A stretch of DNA of 64,000 bases from Scytonema sp. RU_4_4 (lineage in GTDB: Bacteria > Cyanobacteriota > Cyanobacteriia > Cyanobacteriales > Nostocaceae), in NCBI GenBank assembly GCA_012031965.1, contig JAAUSC010000001.1, positions 1 through 64,000 of the forward strand, given 5' to 3'. A model generated the notes under the pieces. That model searched no databases. It was not told the DNA's origin and saw only the letters and a list, made by a program, of their open reading frames with translations. The position numbers and the translations under genes are program-made. This document shows, piece by piece, positions 9,151 to 17,165 of this stretch; position 1 is the first letter of the stretch, and every line of letters starts with the position of its first letter.

Positions 9151-9170
9151 TAGTTACCAAATAGATACTA
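9151..9170. promoter_or_regulatory. Candidate HxlR operator in the divergent SDR/hxlR spacer
   Basis: An imperfect dyad TAGTTACC-n4-AGATACTA lies midway between the divergent starts of the SDR gene (9101) and the HxlR regulator (9182). Five of eight arm positions pair. HxlR/DUF24 regulators usually bind such dyads beside their own gene; assignment here is positional inference. Confidence 0.4.
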
Positions 9171-9181
9171 ATGAAGTTGTT

Positions 9182-9976
9182 ATGAGAGCATCACAGTTGG
9201 CACTAGAATATACCTGCCCTGTCGAGGTTACGCTTGAGGTGATTGGCGGTAAATGGAAGTGTGTCATCTTGTGGTGGCTAAGACGAGATGCAAAACGGTT
9301 TAGCGAATTGAGACTTTTGATTCCTGGAATTACCCAAAAGGTTTTGACCCAAAAGTTACGTGAACTGGAACGAGATGGACTCATTCGTCGAGAAACTTAT
9401 CGAGAGACACCGCCTCGGGTTGAATACTCACTCACACCATATGGTGAGACGGTTCGACCTATTACGGAACTAATGTGTAACTGGGGTAAGAACCATAAAT
9501 CAGAGTACGAGTTCGGCTATCTCCGGCTCAAAGGCTTACGAATATTGGTCGTGGCGACTGAGGCTGAGGTGCGCGTTAAGCGTTTGCGTAGCGAACCCTT
9601 AGGGGCTAGCTCTACCGTTAGCGGAGCGTGTCCGCAGGACATAGGTAATCGCCTACGCACAGTGCTTGAAGAGTATAATGCCCAAGTCATTACAGTTACA
9701 TCAACTCACGCAGCACTCGAAGTGTTGCTTCAACAGCCACCACAAGCACTAGTCGTTGATATTGGAGCATCAAGCGAAGACTGTTATGCTCTGGTTCGTC
9801 AGTTAAGAAATCTTTCCGTGGAGCAAGGCGGACAAATCCCAGCGATTGCGTTAATCAATAATGATTCGGAGCGCTCACGAGTCATCACAGAGGGGTTTCA
9901 AATCCATTTAGCCCAACCGTTTGATCCAGTGGAATTGGTTGCCACCCTCGCTAGCCTCACTAGTTACTCCCAATGA
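9182..9976 (+). CDS. HxlR-family regulator fused to a degenerate receiver domain
   Basis: 264 residues. Residues 1-115 form an HxlR/DUF24 winged helix (CPVEVTLEVIGGKWKCVILW, ITQKVLTQKLRELERDGLI, RVEYSLTPYG) with the early Cys11 that is redox-active in some relatives. From about residue 118 a receiver-like domain follows (LRILVVATEAE, LVVDIGASSEDCYALVRQLR, GFQIHLAQPFDP). Its acidic pocket DD is replaced by AT/E and the conserved Lys of KP is Gln, so it is unlikely to be a normal phosphoreceiver. Codons 9575-9646 encode a 24-residue in-frame insertion derived from a palindromic repeat; without it the receiver aligns without a gap. It is divergent from the SDR gene, its probable target. Confidence 0.85.
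   Translation: MRASQLALEYTCPVEVTLEVIGGKWKCVILWWLRRDAKRFSELRLLIPGITQKVLTQKLRELERDGLIRRETYRETPPRVEYSLTPYGETVRPITELMCNWGKNHKSEYEFGYLRLKGLRILVVATEAEVRVKRLRSEPLGASSTVSGACPQDIGNRLRTVLEEYNAQVITVTSTHAALEVLLQQPPQALVVDIGASSEDCYALVRQLRNLSVEQGGQIPAIALINNDSERSRVITEGFQIHLAQPFDPVELVATLASLTSYSQ
9575..9646. repeat. Palindromic repeat inserted in frame in the hxlR-like gene
   Basis: 72 bases (24 codons) carrying the core gcgtttgcgtagcg and cccttaggggctagct. A closely related sequence sits in frame inside the catalase gene at 61060-61110 in the other orientation relative to coding. It interrupts the first helix of the receiver-like domain without a stop codon. Confidence 0.75.
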
Positions 9977-10161
9977 TAGTACTATTTTGCTACGATTTGT
10001 GCTAATCAGAATTCTCGCTAAGCCTTAAGAACAAGGCTTAGCTTCTTCGCCGTAAGCCCCGCACCATAGCTGAAAGCTTGGTGACGGGATATAAGGCGGG
10101 GAATGACGAAAGCATCCCCGCTTGATGTTGACTGTCACTCAACGAGAAAGTGGGGTGCTTG

Positions 10162-10329
10162 TTAGCGGAGCGGCGCGTTTAGCGCGGAATTCCCAATCTC
10201 TGAAGTGGGTAACGAATCAATGAAGTCTTCCAGTATTTGAGTCATCGTCTTATCTTTCAACGCTGAGAACGTTCTCAGCTTGTTTAATCGGCGCTCACTA
10301 ATACGTATTTGCAGATATTTACTTTTCAT
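10162..10329 (-). CDS. Small ribbon-helix-helix-like protein divergent from tnpB
   Basis: A 55-residue frame from ATG 10327-10329 reading [19 protein letters not shown], then [20 protein letters not shown] short beta strand of alternating hydrophobics followed by two helices is the pattern of CopG/Arc-type DNA-binding proteins. The last residues (NSALNAPLR) are encoded by a palindromic repeat (ttagcggagcggcgcg). The gene is divergent from tnpB with 59 bases between starts, and the space contains a plausible tnpB promoter beginning at 10330, so the product could repress tnpB. The fold assignment comes from pattern reading only. Confidence 0.6.
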   Translation of the reverse strand: MKSKYLQIRISERRLNKLRTFSALKDKTMTQILEDFIDSLPTSEIGNSALNAPLR

Positions 10330-10384
10330 TTGTCACAACATCGTCACTACGTTTATGCTATCATAGATATAATGGAGGTGATAG
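10330..10384 (+). promoter_or_regulatory. Predicted tnpB promoter and strong ribosome binding site
   Basis: TTGTCA at 10330-10335 and TATGCT at 10354-10359 are separated by 18 bases, close to a sigma-70 consensus. Ggaggtgat at 10374-10382 is a near-perfect Shine-Dalgarno sequence placed before ATG 10389. The -35 box touches the start of the divergent small ORF. Confidence 0.55.
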
Positions 10385-10388
10385 ACAA

Positions 10389-11561
10389 ATGAGGACGGCT
10401 TACCAGTACAAGCTACGACCAACAAAACAGCAAGCGGAAGAAATAGACAGATGGCTGTCTATGCTTTGCGCTCAATATAACTACCTGTTGGCTCGACGTT
10501 TCGACTGGTATGAGCAAAACAGGTGCTCGATTGACGCTTGCCCTCTTGTTTGTCACATTCCGGAATTGCGGGATAATCCAGATTATTACAGCCAAAAGAA
10601 AACATTACCCAATCTCAAGAGAACTCACCCTCACTACAGCAATGTTTATTCGTCGGTTTTGCAAGATGTGGTCAAGCGGGTAAAACTGACTTTTGACAGG
10701 TTTCTCATAGGCGACTGCAACGGGAAGAGAAGCGGTAGACCTCGGTTTAAACCACGCGACCGTTACAGGACTTTTACTTATCCTCAGATGAAGGATGATT
10801 GCATTCAGGGTACTTTGATAACTCTGCCAAAACTGGGAGTAATTAAAGTAATCTTGCACCGTCCTATTCCTGATGGATTCAAGGTTAAAACTGCTTCAGT
10901 TACCAAGAAAGCTGACGGGTACTATGTAACCTTGTCGCTGGAAGATCCAACTGTCCCCACAGTAAAGCCAGATATCAATCCTAATTTGATAACGGGCATA
11001 GACCTTGGGTTAAAAGAGTTTTTAACAACTTCTGAAAGCGAAACAGTTGCTATTCCTCAACACTACCGAAAGTCTCAAAAACGTTTACGTGTTATCCAAA
11101 AACGTGTTTCGCGTCGCAAGAAAGGTAGTAATCGTAGGAAAAAATCTGTTAAGCAGTTGGGTAAGCAAAACAAAAAAGTTGCTGACAAACGTAAAGATTT
11201 TCACTTCAAAACAGCAAAACAATTGTTGTCAAAACATGATGTTGTTGTTCACGAAGATTTGAACATAAAAGGACTTTCAAAATCAAGACTAGCTAAATCT
11301 ATACATGACGCTGGATGGTCAAGCTTTCTATCGATACTATCAAACAAAGCCGAGAATGCTGGTTTGTTGGTGATTGCTGTGAATGCTTCTGGTACTTCTC
11401 AAGATTGTTCTAGTTGTGGAATGAAAGTTCCTAAAAAGCTGCATGAAAGATGGCACTCATGCCAATGTGGTTGCAGTCTTGACCGTGACCACAATGCAGC
11501 GATAAATATAAAAAAAAGCGCAAAGTTGGAGCGGAGGCTTCCTCCGATCCAAGCTTTGTAA
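10389..11561 (+). CDS. tnpB: RNA-guided nuclease TnpB of an IS200/IS605-type element
   Basis: 390 residues with the OrfB/TnpB layout: N-terminal helix-turn-helix start ([17 protein letters not shown]), beta-barrel/REC part, and a split RuvC nuclease whose acidic triad is visible as Asp205 (GIDLGLK), Glu289 (HEDLN) and Asp367 (DRDHNAA). The zinc ribbon (CSSCG then CQCGC) lies before the last Asp. Work on other TnpBs shows that they cut DNA guided by an RNA from the element's right end. All catalytic residues are present, so it should be active. The GC-rich Lys/Arg stretch near residue 240 is usual. No tnpA is adjacent; a divergent microprotein lies upstream. Confidence 0.93.
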   Translation: MRTAYQYKLRPTKQQAEEIDRWLSMLCAQYNYLLARRFDWYEQNRCSIDACPLVCHIPELRDNPDYYSQKKTLPNLKRTHPHYSNVYSSVLQDVVKRVKLTFDRFLIGDCNGKRSGRPRFKPRDRYRTFTYPQMKDDCIQGTLITLPKLGVIKVILHRPIPDGFKVKTASVTKKADGYYVTLSLEDPTVPTVKPDINPNLITGIDLGLKEFLTTSESETVAIPQHYRKSQKRLRVIQKRVSRRKKGSNRRKKSVKQLGKQNKKVADKRKDFHFKTAKQLLSKHDVVVHEDLNIKGLSKSRLAKSIHDAGWSSFLSILSNKAENAGLLVIAVNASGTSQDCSSCGMKVPKKLHERWHSCQCGCSLDRDHNAAINIKKSAKLERRLPPIQAL

Positions 11562-11668
11562 GAGAGAGCGGTAGGGCATTCCGTTCTTAAAGCTCAACGC
11601 CTCCTAAGCAATAGCCGGATTGGTTGAGAAGCCCACACTGTAATGTACTCATTCAGTGTGGGAGTATG
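11562..11668 (+). ncRNA. Candidate right-end guide RNA (omega/reRNA) region of the TnpB element
   Basis: TnpB guide RNAs overlap the 3' end of tnpB and run to the element's right end. Here 107 bases after the stop are rich in short inverted segments and finish with the stem cccacactg/cagtgtggg. The guide would be the first 15-20 bases beyond the right end, about 11669 onward. Boundaries are inferred from other systems. Confidence 0.4.
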
Positions 11669-11704
11669 TCACGAGAATTTGAAACATATATTGAAACACA
11701 TACA

Positions 11705-12154
11705 TTAACCTGTACTTGGGAAAGTATTTACCTCCAACCAGTAATCTACAAAAGCCTGAATCGTCTTTTGCAGTTCTTGAGCATCCATTGGCTTGATGAG
11801 ATAGCCGTTTGCACCTTTCTGGTAGCACAGTTCAATATCTCTTGGGTTAGATGATGTAGTGAAAACAATGACGGGGATTTCCCTAAAGCTCCTATCTTGC
11901 TTGAGTCGTTCCAGGATGTCACGACCATCAATTCCTGGCAAATTTAGGTCAAGAAGAATAACAGAAGGTCTTGGTGCTACGTTAGGATCTTGATAATTTC
12001 CCTCTTGATAGAGAAAGTCTAAAACCTCATCCCCATTAGTACAGCGATATATGGGGTTCGGGACAGCCATCCGCCGCATAAAGCGTTGCAGCATCCTAAA
12101 ATCCTCATTGCTGTCCTCAACAACCAGCAATGGTTCATTGAGTTTTACGGTCAT
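11705..12154 (-). CDS. CheY-like response regulator paired with phytochrome (Rcp type)
   Basis: 149 residues from ATG 12152-12154: a single receiver domain with acidic residues in LLVVEDSNED, acceptor Asp in VILLDLNLPGIDG, Thr in VIVFTTSS and Lys in GYLIKPMD. The N-terminal FRMLQRFMRRM and the YRCTNGDEVLDFL segment are typical of Rcp1-like regulators that serve cyanobacterial phytochromes. It lies 49 bases downstream of the phytochrome kinase gene on the same strand, so both are likely co-transcribed and form a phosphorelay pair. The frame is open upstream to 12235, overlapping the phytochrome gene, but those residues have no family similarity. There is no output domain, so it probably signals by protein contact. 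Confidence 0.9.
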   Translation of the reverse strand: MTVKLNEPLLVVEDSNEDFRMLQRFMRRMAVPNPIYRCTNGDEVLDFLYQEGNYQDPNVAPRPSVILLDLNLPGIDGRDILERLKQDRSFREIPVIVFTTSSNPRDIELCYQKGANGYLIKPMDAQELQKTIQAFVDYWLEVNTFPSTG

Positions 12155-12203
12155 CACTTCAAAAATCGTATCAAAAAGAAATTTTTTGTAATGTAATTTT
12201 ACA

Positions 12204-14486
12204 TCATGAAAGCGTAAAATAGAATATCGAGCCAATGCCTACAGTCGATTCAACCCAAATATGACCACCGTGGCGCTCAACAATCTTCTTAGAAATGGCT
12301 AATCCAGCACCTGTACCCCCACCGTACTTTTCTTGAGAGTGGAGCCGTTTAAAGAGTCGGAAAATTGTTTGGTGGTGATGTTCTGGAATACCAATGCCGT
12401 TATCTTGTACATAAAAGACAACAGGGACTGAGGTTTGCTGTTGCTGTTGGAGCAACCCTTTTTCTACCTGTTCATTAATATCCAAATAACCAATGTCAAT
12501 CCATTTGTCTGGCTTATCATTGTATTTAAATGCATTGATAATCAAGTTACTAAAGACTTCGCTCACGAGAACTGGATCACATTCAATCGTTGGCAAAGGT
12601 TTGGAAATACGAAGATCTAACTGAGCTGGCGAACGACTGGCACGTATAACATCAATCACTTGGTGGAGCAATTCGTTGAAGTCAGTTGCTTGCAGGTTGA
12701 GTTGGCTTTGTCCCAGCAGGGAAAGTCTCAGGAGTGAGTTAATCAGAGTTTCCATACGTATGGATAAGGATACCACGGTCTGTAGGTACTCAACTCCATC
12801 CTCATCTAGTCGTGGAGCGTAATCTTCCAGCAAAACATTTGAGTAATTGTAAATACCGCGCAAAGGTTCCTTTAAATCATGAGAAGCAGCGAAAGCGAAA
12901 GATGCGAGTTCGTGGTTACTGCGCTCTAACTCTTGATTAATTTTGGCTAATTCATCTGCCTTAGAAAGTACAATGCCCACAATTGCATTCCGCAGGGCGA
13001 TCGCACTGTCAAGTTCACACGACTTCCATGGGAGCGAAGTTAGGCGCACTGTTTCTTGCCACAGTTCAAAAGATACTCGCGGACAAAGGGTCATGCTACC
13101 ATCAGCATTAACCTGAATTGATTCGTTCGATTGACCTGCCCAGTTTACTGTTTGGATAACTTCGGGACGAAACCACAGGATGTAATAGCGTCGAACTTTA
13201 GAAATTCGCAACAGCAGCAAACCACTTGCATTATCTTTAAAAGCAATAGCCTCTAGGTAGAGTTTAGGCAGAGAATCCGTGGAAAACAGATTATCACTAA
13301 TTTGACTATCTACCCATTCAATAAGGGTGCGAACTTCCTCAATATTTGGTGTTGTACCAACAAGCGTAATGTCATTATCTAAACAAACGGCTGCTCCTTG
13401 AGCATTGACGACATCCAGCAAACGAGGCTTAGGATAGACAAGCGCTTCTCTAAAGTTGCCTGCTTTAGATATAGACTCTATGAAATCTGCCTGTAGCGAT
13501 TGAAGCTTGATTTTATAGTCTAATTCAGACTGATTGACTTTGTGTTCTAATTCCAACGACACAATCTGTCCTAAAAACTCGCAGATTTTCCGCATTTCAT
13601 AAGGAATATGCTTGGGTGTTTGATGATGGCAGGAAATCAATCCCCAAAGTGTTTGCTCCTTGATGAGCGCTATAATCAGGATTGCCGCTACACCCATGTT
13701 TTGATGATATTCAACACAGCACGGGTGAGTACTCCTAAGTACAGATAAGCTTAAGTCAACAGGTGTAGAATGCATTTCGGGATTTTCAGCCGCAATCAGT
13801 TCTACAAGTTGGGCATTTATATCGGGAATGAATCGAAGTAGACAGCGCTTATACAACTCCCTGGCTTGTTGGGGGATATCCGTAGACGGATAATGTAGCC
13901 CTAGTAATGGTGATAAATCCTCTCGTTTGACTTCGGCAACTACGGAACCTGCTCCCATCTGGTCGAATTGATAGACCATCACCCTATCATAACCTGTGAC
14001 TTTTTGCACTTCGGATACGACGAGATGTAAAAAATCTGTGAGGTTTGATGTGTTTCTCATTTTGGCGATCGCCTCTCCCGCCAAAGCATGGAAGCTCAAA
14101 AAGCTGATCTGCTTAAGAGAATCAGTTGGTTCTAGCTCAAGAATCACAGTATTTCCTGTACGATGAGCAATGCTGTCAAAGTATTGCTCACCTTTCAATG
14201 TCTGAATTGACAGCTTGAAGGAATTGACACAACCTCCCTCCTGTTGAGAAGATTGCTCAATAGCTTTCACGTGTTCTGCGTTAAGCAGAGTGTCCAGAGG
14301 TTGACCAAGTAGATGGTGTGGCTCTTTGCCCAAAAATTCCTGAGTATTATTGCTGACCTGTAGGATTTTTAGCTGAGGACTAAGCGCCAGTAGTACACCA
14401 TGAGGTTGGATCGAGCGAGGGAGATGAATTGGTTCGTGATGAATCAGGTTGGTAGCTTGGGTATGGGTAACATCAGATTGGCTCAT
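12204..14486 (-). CDS. Phytochrome-type photoreceptor histidine kinase (Cph1-like)
   Basis: 760 residues from ATG 14484-14486: PAS (about 15-120; EPIHLPRSIQPHG), GAF (about 135-310; YPSTDIP with the conserved Asp), PHY (about 320-500; WFRPE and PRVSFELW of the tongue), HisKA (SHDLKEPLRG, His present) and HATPase_c (NLIINAFKYN, DNGIGIP, GGGTGAGLAI). The bilin-binding Cys of the GAF domain is Cys256 in LRSTHPCCVEY, equivalent to Cys259 of Synechocystis Cph1. The next residue, normally His, is also Cys. There is no Cys near the N-terminus, so a biliverdin-type attachment is unlikely and a phycocyanobilin-type red/far-red sensor is expected. A TTG at 14507 could add seven residues. The Rcp-type regulator gene follows. 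Confidence 0.93.
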   Translation of the reverse strand: MSQSDVTHTQATNLIHHEPIHLPRSIQPHGVLLALSPQLKILQVSNNTQEFLGKEPHHLLGQPLDTLLNAEHVKAIEQSSQQEGGCVNSFKLSIQTLKGEQYFDSIAHRTGNTVILELEPTDSLKQISFLSFHALAGEAIAKMRNTSNLTDFLHLVVSEVQKVTGYDRVMVYQFDQMGAGSVVAEVKREDLSPLLGLHYPSTDIPQQARELYKRCLLRFIPDINAQLVELIAAENPEMHSTPVDLSLSVLRSTHPCCVEYHQNMGVAAILIIALIKEQTLWGLISCHHQTPKHIPYEMRKICEFLGQIVSLELEHKVNQSELDYKIKLQSLQADFIESISKAGNFREALVYPKPRLLDVVNAQGAAVCLDNDITLVGTTPNIEEVRTLIEWVDSQISDNLFSTDSLPKLYLEAIAFKDNASGLLLLRISKVRRYYILWFRPEVIQTVNWAGQSNESIQVNADGSMTLCPRVSFELWQETVRLTSLPWKSCELDSAIALRNAIVGIVLSKADELAKINQELERSNHELASFAFAASHDLKEPLRGIYNYSNVLLEDYAPRLDEDGVEYLQTVVSLSIRMETLINSLLRLSLLGQSQLNLQATDFNELLHQVIDVIRASRSPAQLDLRISKPLPTIECDPVLVSEVFSNLIINAFKYNDKPDKWIDIGYLDINEQVEKGLLQQQQQTSVPVVFYVQDNGIGIPEHHHQTIFRLFKRLHSQEKYGGGTGAGLAISKKIVERHGGHIWVESTVGIGSIFYFTLS

Positions 14487-14639
14487 AGCTTGACTCACAA
14501 GAACCAAACTTCTTTGCTTTACGATACCGCAATTAAACGTTACATAAAAAAATTAACGAATAAGTAGCCATTATGAACTGCGTTCATTCGTGAGCATAAA
14601 AATCTTCTTTCCCTTATCCCCCTCATCTCCCTGCTATTT

Positions 14640-16181
14640 TCAATCTTGCGTCAGCGGTAAACCCAACCAATTGCTTAATTCATGAGCGAGCCATTCAATT
14701 TCCGGTTCAGACTTAATAGGACCATGACTACCACCAAGCTGATACTTATGCACTCCCGCCCAGATAATTAATTGAGGTGGTATTTCAACTCTGTTCCCCT
14801 CAGAGTTTGTTGTAAACGTCTTCGGCAAGTACACTAACTTAGTGATATGCTGTGTTCGTGCTGAAGCAACACGATTGAATTTCAAGCCAAAAAAATCCCA
14901 ACTGAAGGCAATTTTCTCCTGATTTAAACGAAGTCGAGTCCGTCTGAACAAAGGAAAGAGAATCCAAGACAACATCTGAAAACCAGCACCCCAAAAGGGA
15001 AGCGAGAATAAAGCAAAGGGTATGTTTGCTGGAAAAGGTGCAGCAAGGGCGTTAATTGTCCAAAAAAGAATAAAAGAATTCCAAGAAATAGCAAACAAAA
15101 CCATGAACGTCATCGATGGCTGAAAACCAGTCGGTGGAATGAGAATATCTAAAGAATTTTCATCTTTCTCCAGTATGATTTTGCTTCCTGCTGGTTTCGT
15201 CATTTTCATGGTTAAACTATGACGTCCAGACTCTTGTGTTCTGTTAAACTTTTGCGGAACAACTTGTGTTTGCTGTTCTTGAACCTTACTGATCCAATAG
15301 TAACCGTTCCAATACCAAGTCCCTCTAATCCAGTCTGTGAGGTGCATTTCTTTTGGGTACGGATGTTGCAAAAGTAGTGGATGTTCCAAAGCTGCGAGTG
15401 CTTCACGTGCAGAACTCAACCGTCGCTCTAAACGAGGTTCGCTCATCCACTTCAACCACTCAGTGAAAGTAGAACTCAAAATTGCTGCTTGCTCAAATTG
15501 AATCCGTAAGTCCTTTTGAGGTAAATCTGCTGGTTGTGTCCCTGTGACTAAATAAATTAAAGTTGCACCCAAGCTGTAGAGATCAGATGCAGGAACCGTG
15601 CGTCCACCAAACTGCTCCGGTGGCATATAACCATAAGTTCCTACTACAGTCATTGTCCCACCTTCACCAGCTGCTACAGTCTGCACCGAGCCAAAATCTA
15701 CCAAATATATTTGACCTACACTATTGCCAGAGCGATTTGTCAGCAAAATATTACTAGGCTTAATATCTCGGTGGATTGTAGGAGGTTTTTGCTCATGTAA
15801 GTAAATGAGAATTTTTAAAAGTGCTTTAGCTATTTGTTTAACTTCTGCTTCTGTAAAAGTACGCCCAGCTTTGATGTATTGCTCTAACGTTTGTGCTGGA
15901 ATATAAGTTTGTACAAGAGCAAATCCTTTGATATTTGATGAATTGACCTCAAAATAGTCTAAATAGCGAGGAATAGAGGGATGTGCTATCTTTTTTAGAG
16001 TTTCAGCTTCTCGCTCAAACAGCTTGAGATCATCCCACTCAAAGTCACTGCTAAAAGACAGTAACTTGACAACCACCATTTCACCTGTCAGCAGATCACG
16101 AGCTAAAAGCGTCCGTCGCCCAGCCTTTTTTCCTAATTGCTGCTGTATCTCGTAGCGATCGCCTAATACTTGACCATTCAT
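14640..16181 (-). CDS. Membrane-anchored serine/threonine protein kinase
   Basis: 513 residues. The kinase domain occupies about 8-270: a degenerate Gly loop (YEIQQQLGKKAGRRT), the ATP-binding Lys in VVVKLLSF, catalytic loop IHRDIKPSNILL, VDFGSVQT (DFG) and the APE-like region GTYGYMPPEQFGG. A linker follows, then two hydrophobic segments around 365-425 (MTFMVLFAISWNSFILFW and a partner), and a C-terminal domain of about 90 residues probably facing the cytoplasm. This is the Hanks-type (SPK/pknB-like) architecture frequent in Nostocales. Substrates are unknown. The gene is isolated between the phytochrome gene and a tnpB remnant. Confidence 0.9.
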   Translation of the reverse strand: MNGQVLGDRYEIQQQLGKKAGRRTLLARDLLTGEMVVVKLLSFSSDFEWDDLKLFEREAETLKKIAHPSIPRYLDYFEVNSSNIKGFALVQTYIPAQTLEQYIKAGRTFTEAEVKQIAKALLKILIYLHEQKPPTIHRDIKPSNILLTNRSGNSVGQIYLVDFGSVQTVAAGEGGTMTVVGTYGYMPPEQFGGRTVPASDLYSLGATLIYLVTGTQPADLPQKDLRIQFEQAAILSSTFTEWLKWMSEPRLERRLSSAREALAALEHPLLLQHPYPKEMHLTDWIRGTWYWNGYYWISKVQEQQTQVVPQKFNRTQESGRHSLTMKMTKPAGSKIILEKDENSLDILIPPTGFQPSMTFMVLFAISWNSFILFWTINALAAPFPANIPFALFSLPFWGAGFQMLSWILFPLFRRTRLRLNQEKIAFSWDFFGLKFNRVASARTQHITKLVYLPKTFTTNSEGNRVEIPPQLIIWAGVHKYQLGGSHGPIKSEPEIEWLAHELSNWLGLPLTQD

Positions 16182-16290
16182 TACAATTACTTATGAATAG
16201 AAATTTAAAGCCTTTTTATTTATTGTATTTTCCTAACCTCGGCAGATATATATCTTTAACATATATTGTTTGACAACTCTACGCCCAATC

Positions 16291-16458
16291 CTACGGGTAT
16301 GGACGCAGATTCTTAAGGTCAAGCCTTAACGGTTGTGTCAAGCAACCACTAATACGTTGAATCAAGTCATGATCCTTCGCTTTACTTAGTCCAAGATGTT
16401 TTCTCAAGATATTCAATGCCCCATTGGCATCCGCGTTGACCATTCGTCCGGAAATTGC
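16291..16458 (-). pseudogene. tnpB C-terminal remnant
   Basis: The minus strand from about 16458 to the TAG at 16291-16293 reads GRMVNADANGALNILRK followed by HLGLSKAKDH. The VNADxNGAxNILRK block is the conserved end of the TnpB RuvC/zinc region in IS200/IS605 and IS891-type elements. The preceding 300 or more codons are missing, so only about 55 codons survive. It ends two bases before the cbiT start codon. It is distinct in sequence from the complete TnpB at 10389-11561. Confidence 0.8.
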
Positions 16459-16460
16459 CT

Positions 16461-17063
16461 ATGCCCTCCCAACTTTGGCCTTACATTAGTCCTGGTATTC
16501 CAGATGATTTGTTTGAACGCTTACCAGGAATTCCCCTCAGCAAGCGAGAAATTCGACTGTTACTGCTTGCTCAACTGCGTCTTTTACCGAACACCGTGTT
16601 ATTGGACATTGGCGCAGGGACAGGAACAATTCCAATAGAAGTGGGGTTACTATGCCCAAATGGACAGATCGTGGCTGTAGAACGAGATGAAGAAGTCGCC
16701 AACTTGATTCGCCGCAACTGCGATCGCTTTGAAGTCAAGAATGTCGAAGTCATTGAAGGGAGTGCTCCTGAGTGTTTGCATAACTTAAAAATTGTTCCTG
16801 ATCGCATTTGTATTGAGGGAGGACGTCCCATCCAAGAAATCATGAAAGCAGTGTGGCATTACTTACAACCCTCAGGTCGAGTTGTCGCCACAGCTGCTAA
16901 TCTAGAAAGTCTGTATGCTATTTCTCAAAGCTTTGCCCATTTGCAAGCGAGAAATATTGAAGTCATCCAGTCGGCGGTGAACCGTTTGGAGACGCGAGGT
17001 TCTTCTCAGACTTTTGCTGCTGTCAATCCCATTTTTATTCTCAGTGGTGAGAAACTAGATTAG
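16461..17063 (+). CDS. cbiT: Precorrin-type C15-methyltransferase/decarboxylase CbiT
   Basis: 200 residues: a class I SAM-dependent methyltransferase with the glycine loop LLDIGAGTGTIPIE, the acidic end of strand 2 (VAVERDE) and DRICIEGGRP. Together with the N-terminal WPYISPGIPDDLFERLPGIPLSKREIR this matches CbiT, the subunit of the cobalamin pathway that methylates C15 and decarboxylates the C12 acetate of the corrin precursor. I chose ATG 16461 (MPSQLWPY). It is immediately next to a tnpB remnant, so the native promoter may have been replaced or displaced. Family resemblance to the CobL C-terminus is expected. No other cobalamin genes are nearby. Confidence 0.9.
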   Translation: MPSQLWPYISPGIPDDLFERLPGIPLSKREIRLLLLAQLRLLPNTVLLDIGAGTGTIPIEVGLLCPNGQIVAVERDEEVANLIRRNCDRFEVKNVEVIEGSAPECLHNLKIVPDRICIEGGRPIQEIMKAVWHYLQPSGRVVATAANLESLYAISQSFAHLQARNIEVIQSAVNRLETRGSSQTFAAVNPIFILSGEKLD

Positions 17064-17165
17064 AAAACAAAATAAGAAGAAAGAGGTACGAAGAAACGAA
17101 GATGCAAAAATGTCTTCAATCTTCAATCTTCATTTTTCACTCTTCATTTTTTCCTTCTTTTGCCC

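Larger units (their letters stand above)
10018..11668 (+). mobile_element. IS200/IS605-type element encoding TnpB but no TnpA
   Basis: A block made of a hairpin-rich left part (10018-10160, including ctaagccttaag/aaggcttag and two GC-rich stems with ccccgc/gcgggg), a small minus-strand ORF, tnpB, and a right end whose last structure is the hairpin cccacactg/cagtgtggg (about 11631-11660). No tyrosine or serine transposase gene is present, so movement would need TnpA in trans. Exact ends are inferred from the hairpins. Confidence 0.6.
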
